DNA from: JAAXHB01 sp965214945
GTDB lineage: Bacteria > Actinomycetota > Acidimicrobiia > Acidimicrobiales > Aldehydirespiratoraceae
NCBI GenBank assembly: GCA_965214945.1
Contig: OZ244029.1
Location: 1-64,000, forward strand
DNA: 64,000 nt
Direction: 5' to 3'
This document shows, piece after piece, positions 1 through 10,024 of this stretch (position 1 is its first letter; each line of letters begins with the position of its first letter). Below the pieces are notes generated by a model. It saw only the letters and a list, made by a program, of their open reading frames with translations, did no database searches and was not told the DNA's origin. Made by a program: the position numbers and the translations under genes.

Positions 1-3000
1 GTAGTAGTCCATCGGCTCGAAGAACGGGGCGTGGGTCTTATAACCGTCTCGGTAGGCGCTGAGCCCCGTTCCCGCTGGGATCAGCTTGCCGATGATGATG
101 TTCTCCTTCAGCCCCACCAGCGTGTCACGTTTGCTCTCGATAGCTGCCTCCGTGAGCACTCTCGTGGTCTCCTGGAATGACGCCGCAGACAGCCACGAAT
201 CGGTGGCCAGAGACGCTTTCGTGATGCCCATCACCTCTCGGCGGCCCGAAGCGGGCTCGCCGCCGGCTCGCACCACCTCGCGGTTGGTCTGCTCGAACTG
301 CACCTTGTCCACCCGCTCGTCAGGCAGGAAGTCGGTGTCGCCTGCGGCGCTGATGGCGATTCGCTTGGTCATCTGCCGGACAATCAGCTCGATGTGCTTG
401 TCGTGTATCGACACACCCTGGTCTCTGTACACCTTCTGCACCTCGTCCACCAGATAGCGCTGGGTTACGTCGATGCCACGGATCTCCAGCAGCTCTTTGG
501 GATCGCGCGGGCCTTCGACCAGTGCGTCGCCGGGCTCCACCTCGTCGCCGTCGCGAACCTCCAAGCGGAACTCGGTGGGGATCTTACAGTCGTGGAGCTT
601 GCCCTCATCGTCCATGATGAAGACCTCCCGCTCGCCGCTCTCGTCGAACCGCAACCGCACCACGCCAGCGTTGCGGGCCAGGTTGGCCTTGCCTTTGGGC
701 GTGCGGGCCTCGAAGAGTTCGACCACGCGGGGCAGGCCGCCGGCGATGTCCTGGGCACCGGCCACACCTCCGGTGTGGAACGTGCGCATGGTCAGCTGCG
801 TTCCGGGCTCGCCAATCGACTGCGCGGCGATCACGCCGACCGCCTCGCCCTCCTCGATCATCTTGCCGGTCGCCAGCGACATTCCATAGGACGCCGCCGA
901 GATGCCCTGAGGCGAGTCGTCGCTTAGCGGCGACAGCACTCGAACCCGATTGATCTCCGGGTCGTCGCGCAGCGCCGCCAGCTCATGGCCGCCCACCATC
1001 GTTCCCGCCAGCAGCAACTCCCCGCTTGACAGGGTCACGTCGTCTGCCAGCAGCCGGCCGAATAGCCGCGTGTCGAGATACGTCCTGCGATCTGGGGCAT
1101 CCGGGGCGATGTCCTCGATCCACATGCCCTTCACGCGCTTGCCGGTGGAGAACGGGTCTGAGTTGTTGATGATCACCTCTTGAGCCACGTCCACAAGCCG
1201 GCGCGTCAGATAACCCGAGTCCGCGGTGCGTAGAGCTGTGTCGACCAGGCCCTTTCGAGCACCGGGCGTCGCGATGAAGTACTCGAGCACCTTCAGGCCC
1301 TCGCGGAAGTTGCTCTTGATGGGACGCGGGATCATGTCTCCGCGCGGGTTGGCTACCAGGCCGCGCATGCCCGCGATCTGGCGCACCTGCATCATGTTGC
1401 CCCGCGCTCCGGATCTGACCATCATGTTGACCGGGTTGAAGGCGTCGGCTTCGAGCTTCTCCTTCATCTGCGCCGTGACCTTTTCCGTGGCTTCCGACCA
1501 GACTTCCACCTCCATCTGCCGTCGCTCACCATCGGTTATGATGCCGCGCCGGAAGTTGTGTTCGATCTTGCCCGCTTGCTTTTCGTAGCGGTCGAGGATG
1601 CGGTGTTTCTGAGGCGGCGTCTTGACGTCGTGGATCGACACGGTGAGGCCCGAGCGGCTGGCGTGGGCAAAACAGAGATCCTTCAGCGCGTCGAGGCTCT
1701 CCGCCACCTCGCTGGAGCTGAAGCCCTGGGCGAGCGTGTCCACGATGCCGCCCATCTCGCCCTTACCGATGATGGTGTTCAGGTAGCCGAAGCCATCCGG
1801 TAGCGCCTCATTAAAAAACACCCTGCCCGCGGTGGTCGGTGCCCACTCGGACGGGGCGCCTGCACGCTCCTCGCGCAGCTCGGGCGCGCCGCGGAACTGG
1901 ATCGGCGCGTGGATGCTCAAGTCGCCGCACTCGCAGGCGAAGCGGACCTCATCGACAGAGCGGAACACCCGCCCAGCACCCTTTGCGTCAGCAACCATGA
2001 CGGTGAGATAGTGCGCGCCGATGATCATATCTTGCGTGGGTGTCACCAGCGGACGCCCGTGAGCAGGGCTGCGCACATTGTTAGCCGACAGCATCAGCAC
2101 CCGTGCCTCGGCCTGGGCCTCAGCCGAAAGCGGCAAGTGCACCGCCATCTGGTCACCGTCGAAATCGGCGTTGAAGGCGGTGCACACCAGCGGGTGTATC
2201 TGAATGGCCTTGCCCTCCACGAGCACCGGCTCGAAGGCCTGGATGCCCAGCCGGTGCAGCGTCGGCGCCCTGTTCAGCAGCACCGGGTGCTCGCGGATCA
2301 CGTCCTCGAGCACCTCCCACACCTCCGAGCGCCGCCGCTCCACCATCCGCTTTGCTGACTTGATGTTCGCGGCCCGGTTGGTGTCGACGAGGCTCTTCAT
2401 CACGAATGGCTTGAAGAGTTCCAGGGCCATGATCTTGGGCAGGCCACACTGGTGGAAGCGCAGGGTCGGCCCGACGACGATCACCGAGCGGCCCGAATAG
2501 TCCACCCGCTTGCCCAGCAGGTTCTGTCGGAAGCGGCCCTGCTTTCCCTTGAGCGAGTCCGACAGCGACTTCAGGGCGCGGTTGCCGGCGCCGGTGACGT
2601 GGCGGCTGCGTCGGCCGTTATCGAACAGAGCGTCCACGGACTCCTGCAGCATCCGCCGCTCGTTGTTGACGATGATCGAAGGAGCGCCGATATCGAGCAG
2701 CCGCTTAAGTCGATTGTTCCGGTTGATGACGCGCCTGTACAGGTCGTTCAGGTCTGAAGTGGCGAAGCGGCCACCGTCGAGCTGCACCATCGGCCGCAGG
2801 TCGGGCGGCAGCACCGGAAGGGCGTCGAGCACCATCGCCCGCGGGTCATTGACGCGTCGGCCGTGCTTGTCGCGCCGGTTAAACGCCGCGAGAATCCGAA
2901 GCCGCTTGATTACCTTCTGCCGGCGTTGCATCGACAGCGCGCGCTGGCCTTCTGGTGGGTTGAGCTGGGTGCGCAAGATCTGTTCCTCGGCATCGAAGTC

Positions 3001-3825
3001 GATGGCGGAGATCAGCTTGGCGATGGCGCTAGCGCCCATCCCGCCGGAAAAGTAGCGGCCCCAGCGGTATTCCATCTCTTGCCACAGGTGCTCGTCATCG
3101 ATAATCTGGCGACTGAAGAGTCGGTTGAACTCCTCCCAGGCGCGCTCCAAGGCCTCGCGCTCGGTGTCGTAGCGTTCGTGGATCGCGGCCAGATCTTTGT
3201 CAGCCTGTCGCTGAAGGGCTTTGAGTTCGGAGTCCTTGGCGTTGGCCTCCTCGGCCGCGGCCAGCGCGTCCTCCAATGCCGTCTGGCGGTTCGTCACGGC
3301 GAACTCTCTTGAGTCCTCGATGGCGGCGAGTTCGGCGCGAACCTCGGCCTCGAGTTCGGGCTTATCTGCGTCGCGGCGCTCGGTGTCTACAGAGATCACG
3401 AGGTAGGCGGTGAAGTAGATCACCTTCTCGAGCTGCTTGGCCTTCAGCTCCTCGCGGGGGAGTGTTCCCATCAGCAGGTAAGCCAGCCAGGAGCGCGTGC
3501 CGCGCAGATACCAGATGTGCACTGACGGCGCGGCCAGCTCGATATGGCCCATGCGCTCGCGACGCACCTTGGAGCGGGTCACCTCCACGCCGCAGCGCTC
3601 GCAGATGATGCCCTTGAAGCGCACCCGCTTGTACTTGCCGCAGGCGCATTCCCAGTCTCGGACAGGCCCGAAGATCTTCTCGCAGAGCAGGCCGTCCTTC
3701 TCGGGCTTGAGAGTTCGGTAGTTGATGGTCTCAGGCTTCTTCACCTCGCCGTTCGACCAGGTGCGGATCGAGTCCGCGGTCGCGAGGCCGATCTTGAGAT
3801 TGCTGAAGTCGTTGATGTCGAGCAT
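1..3825 (-). CDS. rpoC: RNA polymerase subunit beta' (partial, 3' end outside window)
   Basis: Catalytic beta' subunit of RNA polymerase. Translation from the ATG at 3825 gives 1275 residues without a stop up to the window edge, so only the C-terminal tail is missing (actinobacterial beta' is about 1300). Seen in the sequence: the N-terminal zinc site with Cys60, Cys62, Cys75 and Cys78, and the catalytic magnesium motif NADFDGDQ at about residues 551-558, encoded near 2150-2174. The gene starts 38 bp after the rpoB stop, the normal rpoBC arrangement. No frameshift is visible. Identification is essentially certain. Confidence 0.98.
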   Translation of the reverse strand, partial: MLDINDFSNLKIGLATADSIRTWSNGEVKKPETINYRTLKPEKDGLLCEKIFGPVRDWECACGKYKRVRFKGIICERCGVEVTRSKVRRERMGHIELAAPSVHIWYLRGTRSWLAYLLMGTLPREELKAKQLEKVIYFTAYLVISVDTERRDADKPELEAEVRAELAAIEDSREFAVTNRQTALEDALAAAEEANAKDSELKALQRQADKDLAAIHERYDTEREALERAWEEFNRLFSRQIIDDEHLWQEMEYRWGRYFSGGMGASAIAKLISAIDFDAEEQILRTQLNPPEGQRALSMQRRQKVIKRLRILAAFNRRDKHGRRVNDPRAMVLDALPVLPPDLRPMVQLDGGRFATSDLNDLYRRVINRNNRLKRLLDIGAPSIIVNNERRMLQESVDALFDNGRRSRHVTGAGNRALKSLSDSLKGKQGRFRQNLLGKRVDYSGRSVIVVGPTLRFHQCGLPKIMALELFKPFVMKSLVDTNRAANIKSAKRMVERRRSEVWEVLEDVIREHPVLLNRAPTLHRLGIQAFEPVLVEGKAIQIHPLVCTAFNADFDGDQMAVHLPLSAEAQAEARVLMLSANNVRSPAHGRPLVTPTQDMIIGAHYLTVMVADAKGAGRVFRSVDEVRFACECGDLSIHAPIQFRGAPELREERAGAPSEWAPTTAGRVFFNEALPDGFGYLNTIIGKGEMGGIVDTLAQGFSSSEVAESLDALKDLCFAHASRSGLTVSIHDVKTPPQKHRILDRYEKQAGKIEHNFRRGIITDGERRQMEVEVWSEATEKVTAQMKEKLEADAFNPVNMMVRSGARGNMMQVRQIAGMRGLVANPRGDMIPRPIKSNFREGLKVLEYFIATPGARKGLVDTALRTADSGYLTRRLVDVAQEVIINNSDPFSTGKRVKGMWIEDIAPDAPDRRTYLDTRLFGRLLADDVTLSSGELLLAGTMVGGHELAALRDDPEINRVRVLSPLSDDSPQGISAASYGMSLATGKMIEEGEAVGVIAAQSIGEPGTQLTMRTFHTGGVAGAQDIAGGLPRVVELFEARTPKGKANLARNAGVVRLRFDESGEREVFIMDDEGKLHDCKIPTEFRLEVRDGDEVEPGDALVEGPRDPKELLEIRGIDVTQRYLVDEVQKVYRDQGVSIHDKHIELIVRQMTKRIAISAAGDTDFLPDERVDKVQFEQTNREVVRAGGEPASGRREVMGITKASLATDSWLSAASFQETTRVLTEAAIESKRDTLVGLKENIIIGKLIPAGTGLSAYRDGYKTHAPFFEPMDYY

Positions 3826-3863
3826 TTGCTTCCCCGTCCGGTCGTTCTTGTGCGGTTGCGGCG

Positions 3864-6800
3864 TCAGCCGCGTGCGGCTATGCGGGCCGCCTCTCGGGCT
3901 GCGTCTTCCTCGTCGCTTCCCCTCTCCGGGCGCTGCAGGTTGATGCCCAGGTACTCCAAGCTGCGCAGGCTCTCCTCGTCGAGTTCATGTATCTCGATCT
4001 CAGCGCCGCTGCTGGAGAGCACCTCAACATTGAGGCAAAGCGCCTGCATCTCCTTGATGAGCACCTTGAAGCTCTCCGGGATGCCCGGCTCCGGCACGTT
4101 CTCGCCCTTGACGATGGCCTCATAGACCTTGGCGCGCCCCAACACGTCGTCGGACTTGATCGTTAGCAGCTCCTGCAGGCAGTAGGCCGCGCCGTATGCC
4201 TCCAGAGCCCACACCTCCATCTCCCCGAAACGCTGGCCGCCGAACTGGGCCTTGCCGCCGAGCGGCTGCTGGTGGATCATCGAGTAGGGGCCGGTGGAGC
4301 GGGCGTGGATCTTGTCGTCGACAAGATGGGCTAGCTTCAGCATGTACACATAGCCGGTCATCACGGGGTTGTCGTAAGGCTCCCCGGTTCGGCCGTTGTA
4401 CAGCGTCTGCTTGCCGTCGACACCGATCAGGCGCTTGCCCACGGCCGACTCCGGATTGATGTTGCGCAGTATCTCCACGATCGTCGGGCGCTCGGGGGAC
4501 CGGTCTTTCTCGTCCCACACGGCACCGTCGAACACGGGCGTGTTGATGAAGACCGACGCCGGGGTGCTGGTCCGGGTCTTGCGCTCGGTGCCGCGCACCG
4601 GCTCATCTCCGACCCTTTCGCCCTTGATCTTCCAGCCCCAGCGGGCGCAGTAGCCGAGATGGGCCTCGAGCACTTGGCCGACGTTCATGCGTGACGGCAC
4701 TCCGAGCGGGTTCAAGATGATGTCCACGGGCGTGCCGTCTGCGGTGAAGGGCATGTCCTCCAGCGGCAGGATGCGCGAGATCACGCCCTTGTTGCCGTGG
4801 CGGCCCGCAAGCTTGTCGCCCACGCTGATCTTGCGGTTCTGGGCGACGTACACCCGCACAAGCTGGTTGACACCGGGCGGCAGCTCGTGCGCGTCGTCAC
4901 GATCGAACACTTTGACCTCGATCACCTTGCCGCCCTCGCCGTGGGGAACCTTCAGCGAGTTGTCGCGCACATCTCGGGCCTTGTCGCCGAAGATGGCGCG
5001 CAGCAGCCGCTCCTCGCCGGAGAGTTCGGTCTCGCCTTTGGGGGTGACCTTCCCCACCAGAACGTCGCCGGGCCCTACTTCGGCGCCCACGCGGATGATC
5101 CCGCGGGCGTCGAGGTCGACCAAGATGTCGTCGGAGAGGTTGGGGATGTCGCGGGTGATCTCTTCAGAGCCCAGCTTGGTGTCGCGTGCGTCGACCTCAT
5201 ACTCGTGGATGTGGATCGAGGTGAGCACGTCGTCGCGTACCAGGCGCTCCGACAAGATGATGGCGTCCTCGAAGTTGTAGCCCTCCCAAGACATGAACGC
5301 CACGAGCAGGTTCTTGCCCAGCGCCAGCTCGCCGTGGTCGGTGGAGGGGCCGTCGGCCAGCACGTCGCCCGCCTCGAACTCGTCGCCGACGCGCACCAGC
5401 GGTTTCTGGTTGATGCAGGTGTCCTGGTTGGAACGCTCGAACTTTCGCAGGCTCATCAGATCGAGCCCTAACTCGTCGTAGTCCACCTCGATGTAGTCGC
5501 CTGTCATGGCCGTCACGATGCCCGGGCCCTCCGCAATGATCATGTCGGCGGCGTCGCGAGCGGCTCTGGTCTCCACGCCGGTGCCGATGTAGGGGGCCTC
5601 CGCTCTGACCAGCGGCACCGCCTGACGCTGCATGTTCGCCCCCATCAGGGCGCGGTTGGCGTCGTCGTGCTCCAGGAACGGGATAAGGGCGGTGGCAACC
5701 GACACGATCTGCTGAGGCGAGATGTCCATCATGTGGACCTCAGAGGGCGGCACGAAGGAGATCTCGGTGGTGGCGCCGAAGAAGACGTCACGCTCGAGCT
5801 GCAGCTTGAGGTCCTGTAATGACGCCGCCTGCGGAGACCTGCGGGCTAGCACACGGGGGTTGATGAAATTGCCGTCGGCGTCTATGGGGGCGTTGGCCTG
5901 GGCGATTACGTATTCTTCCTCGTCATCTGCGGCGAGATAGACGATCTCGTCGGTGACTCGACCGTCTACTACCTTGCGGTATGGCGACTCGATGAAGCCG
6001 AAGTCGTTGATCTTCGCGAAGGACGCGAGGCCACCTATCAGCCCGATGTTGGGGCCCTCAGGCGTCTCGATGGGGCACATCCGCCCGTAGTGGGAGAAGT
6101 GGACGTCACGCACCTCGAAACCGGCCCGCTCGCGGCTCAGCCCCCCCGGGCCGAGCGCAGAGAGACGGCGGCGATGGGTCAGGCCCGACAGCGGGTTGAC
6201 CTGGTCCATGAACTGCGACAGCTGCGACGAGCCGAAGAACTCCTTGAGGGCGGCCACCACAGGGCGGATGTTGATGAGTGTTTGGGGGGTGATCGCCTCC
6301 ACGTCCTGGGTGGTCATCCGGTCGCGCACCACGCGCTCCATGCGCGACAGGCCGATTCGCACCTGATTTTGGATCAGCTCGCCGACGCTGCGGATGCGCC
6401 GGTTGGCGAAGTGGTCCTGGTCGTCGAGCCGGTATCCGGGCTCGCCCTTGGCGAGATTGAGCATGTAGGTAGCGGCCGCCAGCATCTCACAGGGCGCCGG
6501 CACGTGCTGGTCGGGTGTCGGCATGCGTAGCTCTGGCGGCACCTCGTCAGGTTTGTCTGGGTCTGCCGGGCGCAGCTCCAAGTTGAAGGTGTCAGCCAGG
6601 AACACCAGCTCGTCGCTCAGCTTGCGGTTGAGCTTGTGGCGGCCCACTCGGGAGAGGTCGTAGCGCCGAGGGTTGAAGAAGGTGTGCTCGAAGTAGTTGC
6701 GCGCCGTCTCCGGCGAGACCGGCTCGCCGGGGCGGACGCGCTTGTAGATCTCGATGAGCGCGTCTTCGCGCGTAGCGCCTATATGGCTCTGTTTCTCCCA

Positions 6801-7499
6801 TTGCTCCTCAAGGAAGTCGAAGTGCCCGACGAAGCTCTCCAGAAAGCCGGGATGGTCTTGCTCCCCGTAGCCGAGGGCGCGCAGCAGCGCGAACAGCGGC
6901 AGACGGCGCTTGCGGCCCACTCTGGCGCCGGCGGTGATCTCCTTTCGCGGCTTCTGCTCCACGTCGAACTCGATCCACTCGCCCCGGTATGGATGGATAG
7001 TGCCCGTGACTAGCTGGTGTTTCGCGAAGTTCCTGAGCCGGTAGCGCTCGCCGGGCTGGAAGATCACGCCTGGCGAGCGCACCAGCTGCGAGACCACCAC
7101 ACGCTCTGTTCCGTTGACGATGAATGTGCCCTGCTCGGTCATCATGGGGAAGTCGCCCATGAACACCACCTGCTCTTTGATCTCCCCGGTGTGGTGGTTG
7201 AGGAAACGCGCCCGCACGAAGATCGGCGCGGAGTAGGTCATGTCCTTCTCTTTGCATTCCGCCTCGGTGAATTTTGGAGGCGGATGCAGGTCATCGTCGT
7301 CGGGGTCGAACTCGAGTTCGAGATGTAGCGAGCCCGAGTAGTCTGAGATTGGCGAGATGTCGCGGAAAGTTCGGGCCAGGCCCACGCTTAGTAGGGTCGC
7401 AAAGCTCTCGCGCTGAACGGCGATAAGCTCCGGCATCTCCAGTATTTCTTCGAGCCTGCCGAACGAGTAGCGGTCGCGTGTCGAGGCGCGTAAAGTCAC
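3864..7499 (-). CDS. rpoB: RNA polymerase subunit beta
   Basis: Beta subunit of RNA polymerase, 1211 residues, full length for an actinobacterium. The start is a GTG at 7499 preceded by GGGAG at a good distance; a nearby ATG at 7505 is out of frame. The rifampicin-binding segment is present (GSSQLSQFMDQVNPLS followed by LTHRRRLSALGPGGL), with Asp, His and Ser at the classical resistance positions, so a rifampicin-sensitive type is expected. The gene lies 164 bp downstream of rplL and directly upstream of rpoC, so it probably belongs to the rplJL-rpoBC transcription unit. Confidence 0.98.
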   Translation of the reverse strand: MTLRASTRDRYSFGRLEEILEMPELIAVQRESFATLLSVGLARTFRDISPISDYSGSLHLELEFDPDDDDLHPPPKFTEAECKEKDMTYSAPIFVRARFLNHHTGEIKEQVVFMGDFPMMTEQGTFIVNGTERVVVSQLVRSPGVIFQPGERYRLRNFAKHQLVTGTIHPYRGEWIEFDVEQKPRKEITAGARVGRKRRLPLFALLRALGYGEQDHPGFLESFVGHFDFLEEQWEKQSHIGATREDALIEIYKRVRPGEPVSPETARNYFEHTFFNPRRYDLSRVGRHKLNRKLSDELVFLADTFNLELRPADPDKPDEVPPELRMPTPDQHVPAPCEMLAAATYMLNLAKGEPGYRLDDQDHFANRRIRSVGELIQNQVRIGLSRMERVVRDRMTTQDVEAITPQTLINIRPVVAALKEFFGSSQLSQFMDQVNPLSGLTHRRRLSALGPGGLSRERAGFEVRDVHFSHYGRMCPIETPEGPNIGLIGGLASFAKINDFGFIESPYRKVVDGRVTDEIVYLAADDEEEYVIAQANAPIDADGNFINPRVLARRSPQAASLQDLKLQLERDVFFGATTEISFVPPSEVHMMDISPQQIVSVATALIPFLEHDDANRALMGANMQRQAVPLVRAEAPYIGTGVETRAARDAADMIIAEGPGIVTAMTGDYIEVDYDELGLDLMSLRKFERSNQDTCINQKPLVRVGDEFEAGDVLADGPSTDHGELALGKNLLVAFMSWEGYNFEDAIILSERLVRDDVLTSIHIHEYEVDARDTKLGSEEITRDIPNLSDDILVDLDARGIIRVGAEVGPGDVLVGKVTPKGETELSGEERLLRAIFGDKARDVRDNSLKVPHGEGGKVIEVKVFDRDDAHELPPGVNQLVRVYVAQNRKISVGDKLAGRHGNKGVISRILPLEDMPFTADGTPVDIILNPLGVPSRMNVGQVLEAHLGYCARWGWKIKGERVGDEPVRGTERKTRTSTPASVFINTPVFDGAVWDEKDRSPERPTIVEILRNINPESAVGKRLIGVDGKQTLYNGRTGEPYDNPVMTGYVYMLKLAHLVDDKIHARSTGPYSMIHQQPLGGKAQFGGQRFGEMEVWALEAYGAAYCLQELLTIKSDDVLGRAKVYEAIVKGENVPEPGIPESFKVLIKEMQALCLNVEVLSSSGAEIEIHELDEESLRSLEYLGINLQRPERGSDEEDAAREAARIAARG

Positions 7500-7663
7500 G
7501 TCATACTCCCGGGTGCTGTAGGATTCAGTGCCTGTAGGTCACAGATCAATCACAATCACATGGCCGCGCGGGCGCGCCAAAGCGATTTGAACAAACCACC
7601 CACACGCGCACTGACGACCACGGTGGCGGGAAGGCTAGCCGGTTTGGGGGCGGACGGCAACCG

Positions 7664-8038
7664 CTAGACGAGTTCCGCTGTGCCGCCGGCAGCTTCGATG
7701 GCGATCTTGGCCTTGTCGGCCTCGTCCTTTGGCACTCCCTCGAGTACCGCCTTGGGGGCGCCGTCGACGACGGCCTTGGCCTCTTTGAGGCCAAGAGTTG
7801 TAAGGCTGCGTACGGCCTTTATCACCTGAACCTTCTTCGGGCCCACCTCGGTGAGCATCACGTCGAAGGAGGTTTTCTCCTCCGCTTCGGGTGCCTCGGC
7901 CTCCGCGGGCGCGGTGACGGCCAAAGCCGCCGGAGCGGCTGCGGACACGTCGAAGCGCTCTTCGAACTCCTTGAGCAGCTGGCTCAGCTCGAGCACCGTC
8001 ATCTTGGCGATCGAATCGAGTATCTCTTGCCTGGTCAT
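7664..8038 (-). CDS. rplL: 50S ribosomal protein L7/L12
   Basis: Stalk protein of the large subunit, 124 residues, the usual length. It has the N-terminal dimerisation helix (LELSQLLKEFEERFDV), an Ala/Glu/Pro-rich hinge at about residues 34-55, and the C-terminal factor-binding domain with VGPKKVQVIKAVR and LGLKEAKAVVD. It follows rplJ (L10, the protein that anchors L7/L12 to the ribosome) at 75 bp. Both lie downstream of an L10-leader-like hairpin, which is the usual autoregulatory arrangement. Confidence 0.98.
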   Translation of the reverse strand: MTRQEILDSIAKMTVLELSQLLKEFEERFDVSAAAPAALAVTAPAEAEAPEAEEKTSFDVMLTEVGPKKVQVIKAVRSLTTLGLKEAKAVVDGAPKAVLEGVPKDEADKAKIAIEAAGGTAELV

Positions 8039-8113
8039 GTTCAGTCCCTTAGTAGTTGTATGTCTTGTGGCGGGTGCGCCGGCGCCCGCGGCGAGCTTCG
8101 CCCGTGGTCGTTT

Positions 8114-8683
8114 TCAGTCTTCTGGTTGCTGTGTGTCTTGTGCGCCGCCACTCTGATCGATGAGTTCACTCAGCGCGTAGGCGAAGTTCTGCGGTAGTGC
8201 CTTGAGCAGTCGGGCCATCGTCGTCATTGGCGCGGCAAGGGCGGCGGCTACCTGCGCCAGCATCACATCGCGCGGCGGCAGATCGGCCAGCGCCATCACG
8301 TCGCCGGAGCGGATCACGACGTCGTCTAGCACGCCGCCCTTGAGCACGAGCGACCGGTTAGCCCGCGCAAAGTCGCGCAGCGCCCGGGCGACTGCGGCGG
8401 CGTCGCCGGGCGCGCCGTCCGCCGCAGGGCCCACGAAGGCGATGGCGGTCGGGCCAGTGAGCAGATCGCCGAGGTCAAGGCCCAGATCGGTGGTCGCCAG
8501 GCGCACCAGCGTGTTCTTGTAGATCTTGTACTCGCCGCCGGCCACGCGCAGCGACCGCCGCAGCTCGGCCATAGCCGCCACGCCGAGTCCTCTGTAGTCG
8601 GTCAGCAAAGCAGCGTCGCTGCGCTGTAGGCGGTCGCGCACTTCAGCGACGACAGCCGCCTTCTCAGGCCTCGGTTCTTTCAT
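8114..8683 (-). CDS. rplJ: 50S ribosomal protein L10
   Basis: Base of the ribosomal stalk, 189 residues from the ATG at 8683 (protein begins MKEPRPEKAAVVAEV). I prefer this start to the in-frame ATG at 8719 because GAGGGAAGG lies just before it. The core RLQRSDAALLTDYRGLGV...YKIYKNTLVRLA is typical L10. The C-terminus carries the helices that bind L7/L12, ending in a Gln/Asp-rich tail. It is the first gene after the 8770-8845 leader structure and is probably autoregulated by L10-L7/L12 binding to that leader. Confidence 0.97.
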   Translation of the reverse strand: MKEPRPEKAAVVAEVRDRLQRSDAALLTDYRGLGVAAMAELRRSLRVAGGEYKIYKNTLVRLATTDLGLDLGDLLTGPTAIAFVGPAADGAPGDAAAVARALRDFARANRSLVLKGGVLDDVVIRSGDVMALADLPPRDVMLAQVAAALAAPMTTMARLLKALPQNFAYALSELIDQSGGAQDTQQPED

Positions 8684-8769
8684 GGATGCCTTCCCTCGTC
8701 CGGCGGGCTTTGGGCCCATTGGTTCCCGCTGCGGGGCGCACCGGAGGTCTTTGGTGAGCGCGCCGCAGC

Positions 8770-8845
8770 CTACAGGGGCCCTGAAGGGTTACAACCCGGG
8801 CAGAGCCGGTCAGCTCTGCCCATGGGCGTTGCTTCAGGGCGCTCT
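8770..8845 (-). promoter_or_regulatory. Candidate L10 leader (autoregulatory RNA hairpins upstream of rplJ)
   Basis: In the roughly 190-bp spacer between rplA and rplJ two nested inverted repeats are visible: CCCTGAAG (8779-8786) pairs with CTTCAGGG (8832-8839), and GGGCAGAGC (8798-8806) pairs with GCTCTGCCC (8813-8821). Position and nested architecture match the L10 leader known upstream of rplJ in many bacteria, where L10-L7/L12 represses its own translation. I have not matched it to a covariance model. Confidence 0.6.
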
Positions 8846-8875
8846 GTCAGGGCTGTCTTGCGGATGCCGGGCCGC

Positions 8876-9574
8876 TCAGCGCGCAGCGCCGATACCTGCG
8901 GGATCGACTCGCACTCCCGGCCCCATAGAAGAACTCAGCACCACCTTCTTGACGTACCGGCCCTTGGCGGCCGCCGGCTTGGCGCGGTGTAGCTCGGCCA
9001 CCACCGCCCGCAGGTTGGTGAGCAGGTCTTCATCCTCGAACGAGACTCGGCCGATGGGGACGTGAACGTTGGCGTAGCGGTCGGTACGATAGCCGACCCT
9101 GCCTCCCTTGAACTCGCCGACCGCCTTGGCGACGTCACGCGTGACGGTGCCCGTCTTCGGGTTGGGCATCAAGCCGCGTGGCCCGAGGATCCTTCCAAGG
9201 CGTCCCACCACCCTCATCATGTCGGGCGTGGCGATCGAAACGTCGAAGTCGAGCATCCCCTCTGAGATCTGCCTTGCCAAGTCCTGGCTGCCGACCTTGT
9301 CTGCACCGGCCTCACGGGCCTGCGCAGCCGCCTCGCCCTGGGCGAACACGGCGACGCGCACTCGCTTGCCGGTGCCGGAGGGCAGGTTGACGGTGCCGCG
9401 CATCATCTGATCGGCTTTACGAGGATCGACCCCCAGGCGGACCACCACATCGACGCTCTCATCGAAACGGCATGTCGAGAGGCGCTTCACCAGGCTCACG
9501 GCTTCGGCGTCGCTGTGAAGGCGAAGCCGGTCGAAGCTGGCAGACGCGTTGGACCTTTTTCTGCTGTTGGCCAT
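8876..9574 (-). CDS. rplA: 50S ribosomal protein L1
   Basis: L1 stalk protein, 232 residues from the ATG at 9574 (MANSRKRSNASASFDRL). The conserved GRLGRILGPRGLMPNPKTGT segment is present in the second domain, along with FAQGEAAAQAREAGAD in the first. The reading frame is open upstream into rplK, but the ATG at 9574 gives the normal length and lies 17 bp after the rplK stop. L1 normally binds the rplK-rplA mRNA as an autogenous repressor; no clear operator was identified here. Confidence 0.97.
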   Translation of the reverse strand: MANSRKRSNASASFDRLRLHSDAEAVSLVKRLSTCRFDESVDVVVRLGVDPRKADQMMRGTVNLPSGTGKRVRVAVFAQGEAAAQAREAGADKVGSQDLARQISEGMLDFDVSIATPDMMRVVGRLGRILGPRGLMPNPKTGTVTRDVAKAVGEFKGGRVGYRTDRYANVHVPIGRVSFEDEDLLTNLRAVVAELHRAKPAAAKGRYVKKVVLSSSMGPGVRVDPAGIGAAR

Positions 9575-9591
9575 CGCCGAACCGCCCGTTG

Positions 9592-10014
9592 CTAGGAGAC
9601 GCTGATGCCCATTGAGCGAGCTGTGCCCTCGATCTGGGCTTGGGCAGCTGCCGTGTCGTTGGCGTTGAGGTCGGGCATCTTGACCTCGGCGATCTCCGCG
9701 ATCTGCTCGGGTGTGATGGAGCCGGCCGGCTCGCGGCCTGGTGTCATCGACCCCTTCTCCAGCCCCGCCGCAGTTCTGATCAAAAACGAGGTGGGCGGCG
9801 TCTTGGTGATGAATGAAAATGTCCGGTCTTCGTAGATGGTGATCTCTGCGGGGATGATGAGGCCGCGCTTGTTGGCCGTGCGCGTGTTGTAGTCCTTGCA
9901 AAAGTCCATGATCGCCACGCCGTGCGGCCCCAGAGCGGTGCCCACCGGAGGTGCCGGGGTTGCCTGGCCGGCCGGTATCTGGATCTTCACGACTGCGGCT
10001 ACTTTCTTGGCCAT
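9592..10014 (-). CDS. rplK: 50S ribosomal protein L11
   Basis: L11, 140 residues, normal length. It starts MAKKVAAVVKIQIPAGQATP, with the conserved PPVGTALGPHGVAIMDFCK segment and an ITPEQIAEIAEVKMPDLNA C-terminal domain that binds the GTPase-centre rRNA. It lies 10 bp downstream of nusG and 17 bp upstream of rplA, so the three genes are almost certainly co-transcribed. Confidence 0.98.
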   Translation of the reverse strand: MAKKVAAVVKIQIPAGQATPAPPVGTALGPHGVAIMDFCKDYNTRTANKRGLIIPAEITIYEDRTFSFITKTPPTSFLIRTAAGLEKGSMTPGREPAGSITPEQIAEIAEVKMPDLNANDTAAAQAQIEGTARSMGISVS

Positions 10015-10024
10015 CGGGGGAATC

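Noticed and set aside
1..3825. Truncated rpoC as a pseudogene
   Set aside because: The frame is open to the first base of the window and lacks only the expected tail; the truncation is the window edge.
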